Below, piece by piece: positions 1 through 6,732 of a DNA stretch of 7,283 nt. The stretch is from Pirellulales bacterium (GTDB taxonomy: Bacteria > Planctomycetota > Planctomycetia > Pirellulales > Thermoguttaceae), in the NCBI GenBank assembly GCA_030605745.1, contig JAUWHT010000232.1, positions 1 through 7,283 of the forward strand. Direction: 5' to 3'. The notes beneath the pieces were generated by a model that was not told the origin of the DNA, did not search any database, and saw nothing but the letters and a program-made list of their open reading frames with translations. Each line of letters begins with the position of its first letter. The first letter of the stretch is position 1. Both the position numbers and the translations under genes were made by a program.

Positions 1-984
1 GTCGATCATGCTCCGCATGATCCGCAGTCCGCCGGCCAGGATCGGCACGGCAGCCAACGCCAGCGGCACCGACAAGCAGTCCAGTGTGATCCCCAGGCCG
101 GCTGCTTTGATACCTTGCGAAACCAGCAAGCCGAGTGCCACGGCCAGCGCGAAGCTGCCGGTGCCCAACAGCGTCAGCAGGCCGCCGGCATCGGAAGCGT
201 CCAGCCGCCTCTTATCAGAGGTCGCCAGAAGATAACTCGTACCCGCCGCACCAAAAACTGCCACCGGCAAACAACCTACGGCAACCAGCGACCAGGCCGG
301 CGTGCCCGCACCGACCAGCCGGCCCACCAACAGCACCAACGCCGAGTTTCCCACTACCGCCAAGATCATCGGCGGGCTGCCCTGGGGCACCAGCACCCGG
401 GCGGCCAGACCCACCAGCCACGCGAAGATGCCCAGGAAAGCCAACTCCAGGACCAACGTCGGCAGCGCCCATTGTTCGCGGAACAACCCGGCCATCGCCA
501 GGAAGTTCAGCGGTACCAGCAAGGTGGCAATAGTCAACAGGCCGCGGCTGGTCGACTCCAGCTTCCAGCGGTGATAGGCGTATAGCCCCAGGCCGAAAAC
601 GGCCGACGAAATCGCGACGAAAATGAGCGACGGAAAGTACTCGATCTCCTTGAGCGTGTCCCAAAGACTAAGCACCAGCGCCACCGCCGAGCCGACGATC
701 AACAGCCCGCCGATCAACTCGCCCCAGCGCATGTTCCGCTCTTCCATGAAAGCAGCAAGCATCTCGCCCAGCGACTTCCGCGGGGCCGCTTGCGGCTCCT
801 CGACCACCTCGACTGCGATGGGCTCCACCGGTTCTTCTACTTTCTTGTCTGCCGCTTGCGGCTCCGCAGGTCGAGCCAGACGGCCGAAAATCAGGGCCAG
901 CAGTGTCCATATCCCATGGCCCACCAGCGTGATCATGGTCAGGACCAAAAGGATCACGAACAGGGCAAGCAGAATTTCCGCCAT
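1..984 (-). CDS. Polytopic membrane protein, N-terminal 328 residues, runs off the left edge
   Basis: The minus-strand frame starting at 984 stays open to base 1, so the protein is at least 328 residues and its end is not seen. ATG at 984 is preceded by AGAGG with a spacing of about 7 bases, a fair Shine-Dalgarno. Residues 3-34 hold one or two hydrophobic segments. An acidic, Pro/Glu-rich linker (about 37-70) follows, with an amphipathic stretch at 71-87. From about 88 on come repeated hydrophobic segments (about 90-107, 119-136, 147-166, 174-194, 205-222, 231-252, 267-289, 302-320). The WGELIGGLLIVGSAVAL stretch (87-103) recalls large predicted multipass membrane proteins of the DUF2157/DUF2339 kind, but that is recollection, not a search. 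No catalytic motif is visible and the function is unknown. It follows the TPR gene on the same strand after a gap of about 150 bp, so membership of the pilus operon is uncertain. Confidence 0.82.
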   Translation of the reverse strand, partial: MAEILLALFVILLVLTMITLVGHGIWTLLALIFGRLARPAEPQAADKKVEEPVEPIAVEVVEEPQAAPRKSLGEMLAAFMEERNMRWGELIGGLLIVGSAVALVLSLWDTLKEIEYFPSLIFVAISSAVFGLGLYAYHRWKLESTSRGLLTIATLLVPLNFLAMAGLFREQWALPTLVLELAFLGIFAWLVGLAARVLVPQGSPPMILAVVGNSALVLLVGRLVGAGTPAWSLVAVGCLPVAVFGAAGTSYLLATSDKRRLDASDAGGLLTLLGTGSFALAVALGLLVSQGIKAAGLGITLDCLSVPLALAAVPILAGGLRIMRSMID

Positions 985-1136
985 GATCGGACCTCTACTA
1001 CCTATCTGTCAATGTTGAATCGACTTCTATAAGTGTAGGGCTCTTCGCTGGGCCTGATATAACGCCTTTGGGGGTCTGGCCCGGCGTAAATTGGCGCGTG
1101 GATGAACTTGCCCCGGCGCGACCGGCGGTCGCGGCT
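985..1136. other. Intergenic spacer between membrane protein and TPR gene
   Basis: This spacer contains no gene I can support. Next to the TPR stop codon lies a 7-bp perfect inverted repeat (listed separately). A TTGACA-like hexamer occurs in minus sense near 1009-1014, but it is too close to the ATG at 984 to serve as its -35 box. No convincing promoter is seen. Confidence 0.5.
1117..1133 (-). terminator. Small GC hairpin just after the TPR gene stop
   Basis: Arms CGCGACC (1117-1123) and GGTCGCG (1127-1133) form a perfect 7-bp stem with a 3-base loop. In transcript sense it begins 3 bases after the TAA at 1137. There is no U-tract behind it (the next bases are CCGGGG), so it is at best an RNA-stabilising hairpin or weak terminator. 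Confidence 0.25.
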
Positions 1137-2174
1137 TTATGGGGCCAGCGGCGGCTGTGGAATGGCAAGCGCCGGGCCGGTCACCGGTTGGCGTGAGACA
1201 GGCGGTAGACGCCTGGGGGCCAGCCAGTCGGGCGGCATCGGCGCGGCCGCTCTTGACGGCGAATCGGTCACTCGCCGTTCGCCCGGCCGGGTAGCAGAAT
1301 CTGCGATCTTCGGAGGCGGGAGTTGCCGCATTGCCGGACGCCGGATTTGACCGGCGGGGCGATGGGGACGGCGGCTGATGCGAGGGCTGGCGCTCGATTG
1401 ACCGGCCAGTCGCCGGGCTTGTATCGACCGGGCCTGAACCCTCTGGAGCATCATCCGGGCTTGGACCAGCGAAGGGTTCTTTCGCAGGGCTATGGAAAAG
1501 TACGCGGCGGCGGCCTGCGACTGCCCCTTCTTCTCGAGCAGGTATCCCAGGTTGTAATGGGCTACCGCCTCGCTGTGCACCACCTTGAGGTGGGTAAGTG
1601 CCTCGTTCGTTTGCCCCGTCTCGACCAGCACCACGGCAATGTTGTTGCGGTATTTCTTTGTTTTCGGCTGCAAGTGGATGGCCCGTCGCAGAGCGGTAAC
1701 CGCCAGGTCGAACTTGCGGCCTCGGGCGTAGAACGCCCCCAGGTTATTGAACACCGAGGCCTCGTTCGGATGTGCCTTGGCTGCCCGCAGGTAGAGCTTC
1801 CTTGCAGACTCCGAATCGCCCGTACGGCGGTCTTTCAGTTGGGCGTAGGCCAACAGGGCCCCCAGATAATCGGGCGTATGCTTCAGGGCCTTCTCGTACT
1901 GCTGGGCGGCCTCGGTCAGCTTGCCCGACTCCTCGTACAGTCGGCCCACGGCCGTGTAGAGTGTGGCCCCAGGTTTGCCCTTGCCAGAAAGCGAGACCGC
2001 GTCGTCTACCGGCTGGTGGCGCGTTTTCGGCGTAACCGCTTGGCTGAACTTGCTCACGCTCTGCTTCAGCGATGACGTGATCGACTGGGCAACGCACGCC
2101 GACGGCCCAGCGGCGGCAGGCCCGAAGCAGACCATCAGCCCGATCAACCCCAGCCTCAGCGAGACCTTTCCCAC
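1137..2174 (-). CDS. Exported TPR-repeat protein, TadD-like, with Arg/Pro-rich tail
   Basis: The 345-residue protein is read from a GTG at 2174. The start is chosen because GGAGGT (2180-2185) sits 5 bases upstream and a typical signal sequence follows immediately (basic MGKVSLRLG, hydrophobic LIGLMVCFGPAAAG). The frame is open further upstream, but that part translates a palindromic repeat and is unlikely to be protein. Mature residues 30-68 look flexible. TPR-type helix pairs follow at about 70-103, 104-136, 138-171, 172-203 and 204-236, with consensus features such as YxxxGRLYEESGKLTEAAQQYEKAL and FNNLGAFYARGRKFDLAV spread over two repeats. Residues 245-345 are low-complexity, rich in Arg, Pro, Gln and Ala, and probably disordered. 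TPR proteins (TadD) are standard members of tad loci, where they help pilus assembly in the periplasm or at the outer membrane. The role here rests on fold and position. The lipobox is not convincing (LMVC), so secretion as a lipoprotein is unproven. Confidence 0.85.
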   Translation of the reverse strand: MGKVSLRLGLIGLMVCFGPAAAGPSACVAQSITSSLKQSVSKFSQAVTPKTRHQPVDDAVSLSGKGKPGATLYTAVGRLYEESGKLTEAAQQYEKALKHTPDYLGALLAYAQLKDRRTGDSESARKLYLRAAKAHPNEASVFNNLGAFYARGRKFDLAVTALRRAIHLQPKTKKYRNNIAVVLVETGQTNEALTHLKVVHSEAVAHYNLGYLLEKKGQSQAAAAYFSIALRKNPSLVQARMMLQRVQARSIQARRLAGQSSASPRISRRPHRPAGQIRRPAMRQLPPPKIADSATRPGERRVTDSPSRAAAPMPPDWLAPRRLPPVSRQPVTGPALAIPQPPLAP

Positions 2175-2185
2175 AAAACACCTCC
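2175..2185 (-). promoter_or_regulatory. Shine-Dalgarno that sets the GTG start of the TPR gene
   Basis: In minus sense the site reads GGAGGT, then TTTT-like spacing, then GTG. It fixes the start at 2174 rather than at an in-frame codon near 2330. An ATG overlapping this motif (2187) lies in another frame and opens only an antiparallel-like spurious frame. Confidence 0.7.
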
Positions 2186-2190
2186 ATGTT

Positions 2191-2251
2191 GGCGAGACTG
2201 TAACGCCGGCGTCTCGCCGGCCATGTTGTGCCGGCGAGACGCCGGCGTTAC
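2191..2251. repeat. 22-bp perfect palindrome in the TPR gene leader
   Basis: The arms 2200-2221 and 2230-2251 are exact reverse complements (22 of 22) around an 8-base loop (CATGTTGT). The sequence is built from GCCGGCG and GGCGAGAC modules. A third GGCGAGAC at 2191-2198 could pair with GTCTCGCC at 2211-2218, so an alternative 8-bp stem would compete with the long one. The structure lies 6-66 bases upstream of the ribosome binding site of the TPR gene, inside its likely leader. It looks like a dispersed REP-like palindrome of GC-rich planctomycete genomes; that family assignment is from memory. Confidence 0.75.
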
Positions 2252-2519
2252 TATCGACTCCCAACGTGGTCGTGCTGCAACTGAATTGGGGGATTAGGGG
2301 GATTTTGCCGGTCTTAGGGCCCGCGCACAAATAACTTGTACGAATTCCACCAAGAGTGGCACGTCCCTGAGCTCAGCGAAGGGCGTGTTTGGTGCACCTT
2401 GCCACGCCCTTCGTTCCTCAGGGCGTGCCACCAATTTGCAGCTTATTTCTGCGCGGGTCCTTAGCGGTTATCTGGGACGTTCGTCAGCAAGATCGGGAGA
2501 ATACACAAGCCGGGTAATA
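2252..2519. other. Non-coding spacer upstream of the TPR gene
   Basis: This spacer is occupied mostly by the nested palindrome. A degenerate G-rich heptad patch (2285-2305, ATTGGGG, GATTAGG, GGGATTT) resembles the larger heptad array found after cpaF. No gene is supported here; frames that cross it are repeat-derived. Confidence 0.45.
2314..2463. repeat. Nested imperfect palindrome of about 150 bp (MITE-like or large hairpin)
   Basis: Outer arms 2314-2334 and 2443-2463 are complementary at 18 of 21 positions, centred on CCCGCGCA. Inside them, 2355-2387 and 2403-2432 form a second imperfect inverted repeat built from GTGGCACG, CCCTGAG and CGAAGGGCGTG. The two layers are concentric, so the whole stretch could fold as one long hairpin with bulges. 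It lies between the stop of the OmpA-like gene (2520) and the TPR gene leader. It has no coding content and no U-tract. It may be a miniature element, a processing site or a transcription boundary. Confidence 0.6.
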
Positions 2520-3074
2520 TCACTCCAGACTCTCGCCGACACTGACCGGCTCGGGCAATCGCGGGTCGGGGGTCGATGACTCGAACTTGCGTCCGATCAG
2601 ATCGACTTGTGAGGCCGGCCAGCCCTCGGCAGAAATACTGGTTCTTCGGACGTCGGGCAACTCGCCTTGCGGGACCAGGCTGGCGGCAAGTTGCCGGACG
2701 CTTTGGATGCGTGCGGCGGTGGTCTCGGCGCTGTCGGCCGTATGGACGTAGATAGTGCGGTGATATCTGGGTGCCTCGGTCAGTATCCATCGGATCTTCA
2801 GCCGCCCAGACTGTGTCAGTTCGCTCTTTCCTTCGACGAAATGGTGATCCGCCAGCATATTCTGCCGCCGCCAACCATTGGACACCATAAGTACAAATGG
2901 CGCCCGGACCGCGCACCGGTCGGGATAAATGAACGGCTTGGGCCAACACTGGCGGCGCTTGGTCTCTCGGACGACGTGCTTGCAGAAATCACACAGCCAG
3001 TCGGCTTTGGCGTCTGCGGCGAAAGCCAGGCAGATGGTTGCCAGTACAACGACGGAAACGAAGCGAGCGATCAT
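2520..3074 (-). CDS. Small secreted protein with OmpA-C-like C-terminal region
   Basis: The 184-residue protein has a clear signal peptide (MIARF, hydrophobic core 6-20) and a probable cleavage after A24 (AKA/D). ATG at 3074 is preceded by AGGGGA at a good distance. The mature N-terminus carries four cysteines (28, 31, 43, 54), including a CxxC pair, which suggests disulfides or metal binding. Residues 85-158 (ELTQSGRLKIRWILTEAP, then IYVHTA, then TAARIQSVRQLAASL) follow the order of an OmpA-C/peptidoglycan-binding domain: a leading LT, a helix, a beta-strand with a THx-like turn, and a helix with the xxRxxxV pattern. The usual key Asp and Arg of the GHTD motif are replaced by HTAD, so ligand binding is doubtful. 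The end (160-174, GRKFESSTPDPRLPE) looks like a conserved tail. It lies just downstream of tadC on the same strand after a gap of about 155 bp. Role: probably an envelope accessory of the filament system (inference). Confidence 0.82.
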   Translation of the reverse strand: MIARFVSVVVLATICLAFAADAKADWLCDFCKHVVRETKRRQCWPKPFIYPDRCAVRAPFVLMVSNGWRRQNMLADHHFVEGKSELTQSGRLKIRWILTEAPRYHRTIYVHTADSAETTAARIQSVRQLAASLVPQGELPDVRRTSISAEGWPASQVDLIGRKFESSTPDPRLPEPVSVGESLE

Positions 3075-3229
3075 CTTGGTCCCCTGTTTGCGGGGTCACG
3101 GACCGCCGTGCCAGCGGCCGCTACACGGACTGCGTACACCGATTCATAATGAACATACAAATTTATCGGCAGCCGGTGCATCCGGCCTATGAGGAGTTCC
3201 CCCCCTTCGGCCCGACCCGATCAATCGGA
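3075..3229. other. Spacer between tadC and the secreted protein gene
   Basis: This short non-coding gap has an A/T-richer island near 3145-3168 that stands out from the GC-rich surroundings and could hold a promoter for the downstream genes. I find no well-spaced -35/-10 pair. Frames that cross it are shadows of neighbours. Confidence 0.35.
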
Positions 3230-4206
3230 TCAGCTTCCGCCCATCTTGGGGAACATATCGCGGATCATGGTGATGGCGGCCGGGCCGACCAACACCACGA
3301 AGATGCCGGGGAAGATGAACAGGACGAGCGGGAAGATGAGCTTGACGGCGGTTTTGGCGGCCTTTTCCTCGGCCAGTTGCCGCCGCCGGGTCCGCATCGA
3401 ATCGCTCTGGACCCGCAGCGCCTGGGCCACGCTGGAGCCGAACTTGTCGGCCTGGATCAGCACCCCGGCCAGGGCCCTCAGATCGGATACGCCGGTCCGC
3501 ACTCCCAATTCGTGCAGGACCTCCGTGCGAGGGCGGCCCATCTGGAGCTGGAAGTTGGACATCGCAAACTCCTCGGCCAGCACGCGATAGGTCTTCTTCA
3601 TCTCTTCGGCCACCTTGCGCATCGCCTGGTCGAGTCCCAGTCCGGCCTCGACGCACACGACCATCAGGTCCAAGGCGTCGGGCAGGGCGAGGAAGATCGC
3701 TTGCTTTCGGCTCTTGCCGATCAGTCCCACGAGGATGTCGGGCAGATAGAACAGCCCGCCGGAGATGCCGATGCACCAGACGAGCGAATTCTGCGTCAGC
3801 CCCTGACCGGCAAGATGGTGCCGGTGCTCAACAGCAATCCACCGACCAGGCCGACGAATTTCAGCCCCAGGAAGATACTTCCGGCCGCCTCGCTGCGGAA
3901 GCCGGCGTTGGCCAACTTCGTTCTCAGCTTACCCAGTTCCATCTCGCTTTTCGGCTGTAAGGGTTTGGCCAGTGCGGGGCTTGCCTTTGCGAGTACCTTG
4001 GTGACTCGATCGGCCTTCGTCAAGGCGATGCCGTGCTCTTCACCTCGGGCCTTGCGAGGGTTTTTCAACTCGTCGAGTCGTTCCACGGCGCGTGGCTTCC
4101 CGGCTGCCACCAGGTCCAGAGCCCACCACGCCAAGGCGGCGAACATCCCGAACAAGGCCAGCGGGAGCAGGGTCTCGAAGTTGATCAGGTTGGCTAGGAA
4201 GGTCAT
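3230..4206 (-). CDS. tadC: TadC-like inner-membrane platform protein, split by an apparent -1 base frameshift
   Basis: This is the second GspF-family platform protein of a Tad/Flp filament machine, partner of TadB and the CpaF motor. The first part (4206 to a TGA at 3796-3798, 136 residues) has a TM segment at about 12-31, a basic linker, and the start of a second TM (about 110-133). The second part continues in another frame and runs to the TGA at 3230. It contains YLPDI, then ALPDALDLMVVCVEAGLGLDQAM, here spread over residues about 154-195 of the repaired protein. It ends with a T2SSF domain, a C-terminal TM (about 295-315) and FPKMGGS. Adding one base at the C-run 3800-3803 (GGGG in gene sense) joins the parts into 325 residues, the usual TadC size, and reads RGLTQNSLVWCIG across the joint. 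I take it as one gene with a sequencing or assembly error, or a recent inactivating mutation. Start ATG at 4206 lies 12 bases after the tadB stop, with no strong ribosome site, which suggests translational coupling. Confidence 0.85.
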
Positions 4207-4218
4207 GATTAGTTGGCT

Positions 4219-5190
4219 TTACACCTTGATATTCACGATTTTCCGGATCACCAGCGCCCCGATGATCTGCATGAAGATAGCCACTGCGAGCATTTTTTTA
4301 CCCAACGGGTCGGTGAACAGCACCATGATGTAGTTGGGGTTGAGTTGATAGACAGCCAGGAACAGCACGAATGGCAGCGCCAAGAGTACGATTCCCGAGA
4401 GGCGTCCTTCTCCGGTCAGCGCTTGGACCTGTCCCCAGATCCTGAACCGGTCACGTATCAAGGCGCCGATCTTGTCGAGGATTTCGGCCAGGTCACCGCC
4501 GGTCTGGCGTTGCAGGATCACTGCGGTGACGAAGAATTTCAGGTCGAGGTTAGGTATTCGCTCGGTGAGTCCTTCGAGGCTTTCGTCCAGCGTGATGCCC
4601 AGGTTCTGTTCTTCGAAGACCCGGTTGAATTCCTTCGAGATCGGCGGGCTCATTTCCGCTGCCACCATGTTGAACCCGAAGCCCAGGCTTTGCCCGGCGC
4701 GGAGCGACCTGGCCAGCATCTCCATGGCGTCGGAGAGCTGGGCGGCGAAGGCCTTCAGACGCCTTCGGCGACGCAGCAACACCCAAAACACCGGCACCGC
4801 GCCCGTCAACAGTCCGAGCAGCGGCATCAGCGCCGGGTGGATTCTCAGGACGGCCCCCAAGCCGCCCCCGATGACGGCCATGGTCACCGAAATCAACAGC
4901 AGTTTACTGATCGTCAACGACGTGTCGGCCTGCTCGAACAGCAGGTTGATATTGCCGAAGCGTTCAAGGAATATCTCGAAGAAGCCGGGAACCTTGTCGA
5001 GCGGCCGGGCCAGCACACCGCTTTCTTTCATCCGTCCTTGCTTGGCGGTCGCCGGCGTGTTGGCGCCGGTCAAGATATCCAGCCGGTCTTCGATCTTGTT
5101 GGCCGGCTTCTCGCGCACGATCGTCGCCAGCCCACCCACCAGGGCGGCTACTCCAAGAAACACGGCAATTCCGATGATCCACACGCTCAT
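4219..5190 (-). CDS. tadB: TadB-like inner-membrane platform protein (GspF family)
   Basis: The 323-residue protein belongs to the T2SSF/GspF platform family, which sits in the inner membrane and couples the CpaF ATPase to filament growth. TM segments are at about 3-21, 96-114, 118-138, 266-282 and 298-315. Between TM3 and TM4 lies the cytoplasmic T2SSF helical domain. It carries QLSDAMEMLARSLRAGQSL (151-169), an IPNLDLKFFVTAVILQRQTGG block (212-232) and DLAEILDKIGALIRDRFRI (233-251), all characteristic of TadB. ATG at 5190 is chosen because the hydrophobic N-terminus begins there. The frame continues upstream to about 5280, but those residues translate the palindromic heptad array. The Shine-Dalgarno is weak. 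The gene follows cpaF after about 115 bp and is followed by tadC after 12 bp, as expected for one operon. Confidence 0.93.
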   Translation of the reverse strand: MSVWIIGIAVFLGVAALVGGLATIVREKPANKIEDRLDILTGANTPATAKQGRMKESGVLARPLDKVPGFFEIFLERFGNINLLFEQADTSLTISKLLLISVTMAVIGGGLGAVLRIHPALMPLLGLLTGAVPVFWVLLRRRRRLKAFAAQLSDAMEMLARSLRAGQSLGFGFNMVAAEMSPPISKEFNRVFEEQNLGITLDESLEGLTERIPNLDLKFFVTAVILQRQTGGDLAEILDKIGALIRDRFRIWGQVQALTGEGRLSGIVLLALPFVLFLAVYQLNPNYIMVLFTDPLGKKMLAVAIFMQIIGALVIRKIVNIKV

Positions 5191-5226
5191 TGTATCACGC
5201 TGTCTTTGGCCACAATCAAAAAGGGT

Positions 5227-5289
5227 GATTAGGGATTGGGGATTGGGGATTAGAGCTAAGTTCCAATCCCCAATCCCCAATCCCTAATC
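5227..5289. repeat. 25-bp perfect palindrome made of heptad repeats, between cpaF and tadB
   Basis: Arms 5227-5251 and 5265-5289 are exact reverse complements around a 13-base loop (5252-5264). Each arm is itself a run of heptads (GATTAGG, GATTGGG, GATTGGG on one side; AATCCCC, AATCCCC, AATCCCT on the other). Runs of 3-4 G occur four times in a row at short spacing on both strands, so G-quadruplexes are possible as well as a cruciform or a strong mRNA hairpin. Position between the ATPase and platform genes suggests an effect on mRNA stability or on the relative dosage of the two products (inference). Confidence 0.8.
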
Positions 5290-5313
5290 CCTAATTTCTA
5301 ACTCCTAATCCTC
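5265..5313. repeat. Seven tandem heptads (AATCCCC type) reaching into the cpaF stop codon
   Basis: On the plus strand the units are AATCCCC, AATCCCC, AATCCCT, AATCCCT, AATTTCT, AACTCCT and AATCCTC. They decay towards cpaF. The last two units cover the cpaF stop codon (5305-5307) and its final two codons (Glu-Asp). The unit matches the CCCCRAT type of short tandemly repeated repetitive (STRR) heptads described in filamentous cyanobacteria; relation or convergence is unknown. Confidence 0.75.
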
Positions 5314-6624
5314 CAGCATAACTCGCTCTCTGAACGCACTTGACGGCAGGCGTACGCCCGCCTGTTCCAACCGCGGCATGAAAGTGGGCCGGATGCCGGT
5401 GGCGATAAACTTGCCGTACGTCCGACCGGTCTCATCGACACCTTCCTGGTCGTACTTGTATATCTCCTGCATTACGACGGTATCCTGTTCCATGCCGACG
5501 ATCTCGCTGATCCGGGTAATTTTTCGCGGCCCGCCCTGGAGCCGGTTGGTCTGCACGATCAGGTCGATTGCGCTGGCGACCTGCGCGCGCATGGCTTTCA
5601 GCGGCAACTCGAAGCCGGACATCATGATCATGGTTTCCATCCGGGCGATGGCGTCGCGCGGGGTGTTGGCGTGAATCGTGGTCAGCGAGCCTTCATGCCC
5701 GGTGTTCATTGCCTGCAACATGTCGAGCGTTTCCGGTCCGCGGCACTCGCCGATGATGATCCGTTCAGGCCGCATCCGCAGGGCGTTGCGCACCAGGTCG
5801 GTAGCGGTGATGGCTCCTTTTCCCTCGATGTTCGCAGGCCGCGTTTCCAGCCGCACCACGTGGTCCTGTTGAAGCTGCAATTCGGCGGCGTCCTCGACGG
5901 TAACGATCCGGTCGGTGTTGGGAATGAAGCTCGACAGCGTGTTCAAAAGCGTAGTCTTGCCCGAACCGGTACCGCCCGAGATGACGATGTTCAGCCGGGC
6001 CTTGATCGCGCCTTCCAGCAGCATGACCATCTCGGGCGTAAATGCCCTGAAATTCAGCAGGTCTTCCAGCTTCAGCGGATTGGTGCCGAAGCGCCGGATG
6101 GAGACACAGGCCCCGTCCAACGCCAGCGGCGGGATGATGGCGTTAAAGCGCGAGCCGTCGAACATTCGGGCGTCGACCATGGGGCAGGTCTCGTCCACGC
6201 GGCGCCCCACCTTGGAAATAATCCGGTCGATGATCTGCATCAGGTGGTCGTTGTCGCGGAAGACCACGCTGGTCTTTTCGATCTTGCCGTGACGCTCGAT
6301 GTAGACGTGTTTCGGACCGTTGATCATGATGTCGCTGATGGAGGGGTCCTTGAGCAGCATTTCCAGCGGGCCCAGGCCGAACGTCTCGTCGAGCACCTCG
6401 CCGATCAAGCGTTCGCGCTCGCTGCGGTTAAGCAGCGTATCTTCGGTATCGCAAAGGTGTTCGACGACCAGGCGGATCTCGCGGCGCAGCATGTCGCCCT
6501 CGAGTTCGCCCACGCGGGTCAAGTCGAGCTTGTCGACAAGCTTACTGTGGATCCGCTGCTTGAGGTCCTCAAAGTCAGTCTCTTTGGACTCCGGCTGGCG
6601 CGGGGATGTCGCTGTCTTGACCAT
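5305..6624 (-). CDS. cpaF: CpaF/TadA-type secretion ATPase
   Basis: The 439-residue protein is a hexameric cytoplasmic ATPase of the VirB11/type II-IV secretion family, the motor for Tad/Flp-type filament assembly. An N-terminal charged helical domain (about 15-85) includes DETFGLGPLEMLLKDPSISD (78-97) and IMINGPKHVYIERHGKIE (99-116), typical of CpaF. The RecA-like core shows Walker A GGTGSGKT (217-224), the Asp box TVEDAAEL (242-249), Walker B RIIIGECRG (288-296, Glu293) and the His box TGHEGSLTTIHANTP (308-322). Arg residues at 177-178 and 329 are in usual places. All catalytic motifs are intact and the length is in the family range. Start ATG at 6624 has a weak AGG upstream. The gene leads tadB and tadC and may have its own promoter near 6733. 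Confidence 0.96.
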   Translation of the reverse strand: MVKTATSPRQPESKETDFEDLKQRIHSKLVDKLDLTRVGELEGDMLRREIRLVVEHLCDTEDTLLNRSERERLIGEVLDETFGLGPLEMLLKDPSISDIMINGPKHVYIERHGKIEKTSVVFRDNDHLMQIIDRIISKVGRRVDETCPMVDARMFDGSRFNAIIPPLALDGACVSIRRFGTNPLKLEDLLNFRAFTPEMVMLLEGAIKARLNIVISGGTGSGKTTLLNTLSSFIPNTDRIVTVEDAAELQLQQDHVVRLETRPANIEGKGAITATDLVRNALRMRPERIIIGECRGPETLDMLQAMNTGHEGSLTTIHANTPRDAIARMETMIMMSGFELPLKAMRAQVASAIDLIVQTNRLQGGPRKITRISEIVGMEQDTVVMQEIYKYDQEGVDETGRTYGKFIATGIRPTFMPRLEQAGVRLPSSAFRERVMLED

Positions 6625-6732
6625 GGAACCTGCTCGCTTGTTTAGCTCTGAAGCGCCCAGGAAAACATAGCTTACAGACGGGTGCGGAAGAGGTAGTTGC
6701 GCAAGCGCTGCGCCTGGCGTGTGCAGGGGCCG

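Noticed and set aside
115..585. Plus-strand open frame of 156 codons near the left edge
   Set aside because: Antisense to the membrane protein; Gln/Arg/His-rich composition and no ribosome site.
215..664. Minus-strand open frame of 149 codons
   Set aside because: It overlaps the membrane protein gene in another frame and translates to Gly/Arg/Ala-rich sequence.
1744..2187. Minus-strand frame starting with an ATG that overlaps the Shine-Dalgarno of the TPR gene
   Set aside because: Same strand but a different frame; the TPR frame has signal peptide and repeats, while this one shows neither.
2175..2330. N-terminal extension of the TPR protein (52 codons upstream)
   Set aside because: It translates the 22-bp palindrome and a G-rich heptad patch; the GTG at 2174 has a good ribosome site and is followed by a signal peptide.
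3144..3776. Minus-strand open frame of 210 codons across tadC
   Set aside because: Arg/Gly/Pro-rich out-of-frame shadow; the alternative frame has the TadC motifs.
3796..3805. Programmed ribosomal frameshift in tadC
   Set aside because: The site AGG GGC TGA is not a canonical X-XXY-YYZ slippery sequence and no strong hairpin directly follows; a homopolymer error or mutation is simpler.
3038..4333. Long plus-strand open frame (431 codons) opposite tadC
   Set aside because: It is antisense to a gene with clear family motifs; the translation is His/Gln/Asp-rich, typical of reverse reading of GC-rich codons, with no ribosome site.
4213..5232. Plus-strand open frame (339 codons) opposite tadB
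   Set aside because: Shadow of tadB; rich in Gln/His/Arg and without any domain character.
5191..5280. N-terminal extension of TadB (30 codons)
   Set aside because: The residues (LIPNPQSLI and similar) come from the heptad palindrome; the native hydrophobic start is the ATG at 5190.
5671..6645. Plus-strand open frame (324 codons) opposite cpaF
   Set aside because: It is an antisense shadow of a well-conserved ATPase with all motifs intact; its composition is that of a reversed GC-rich gene.
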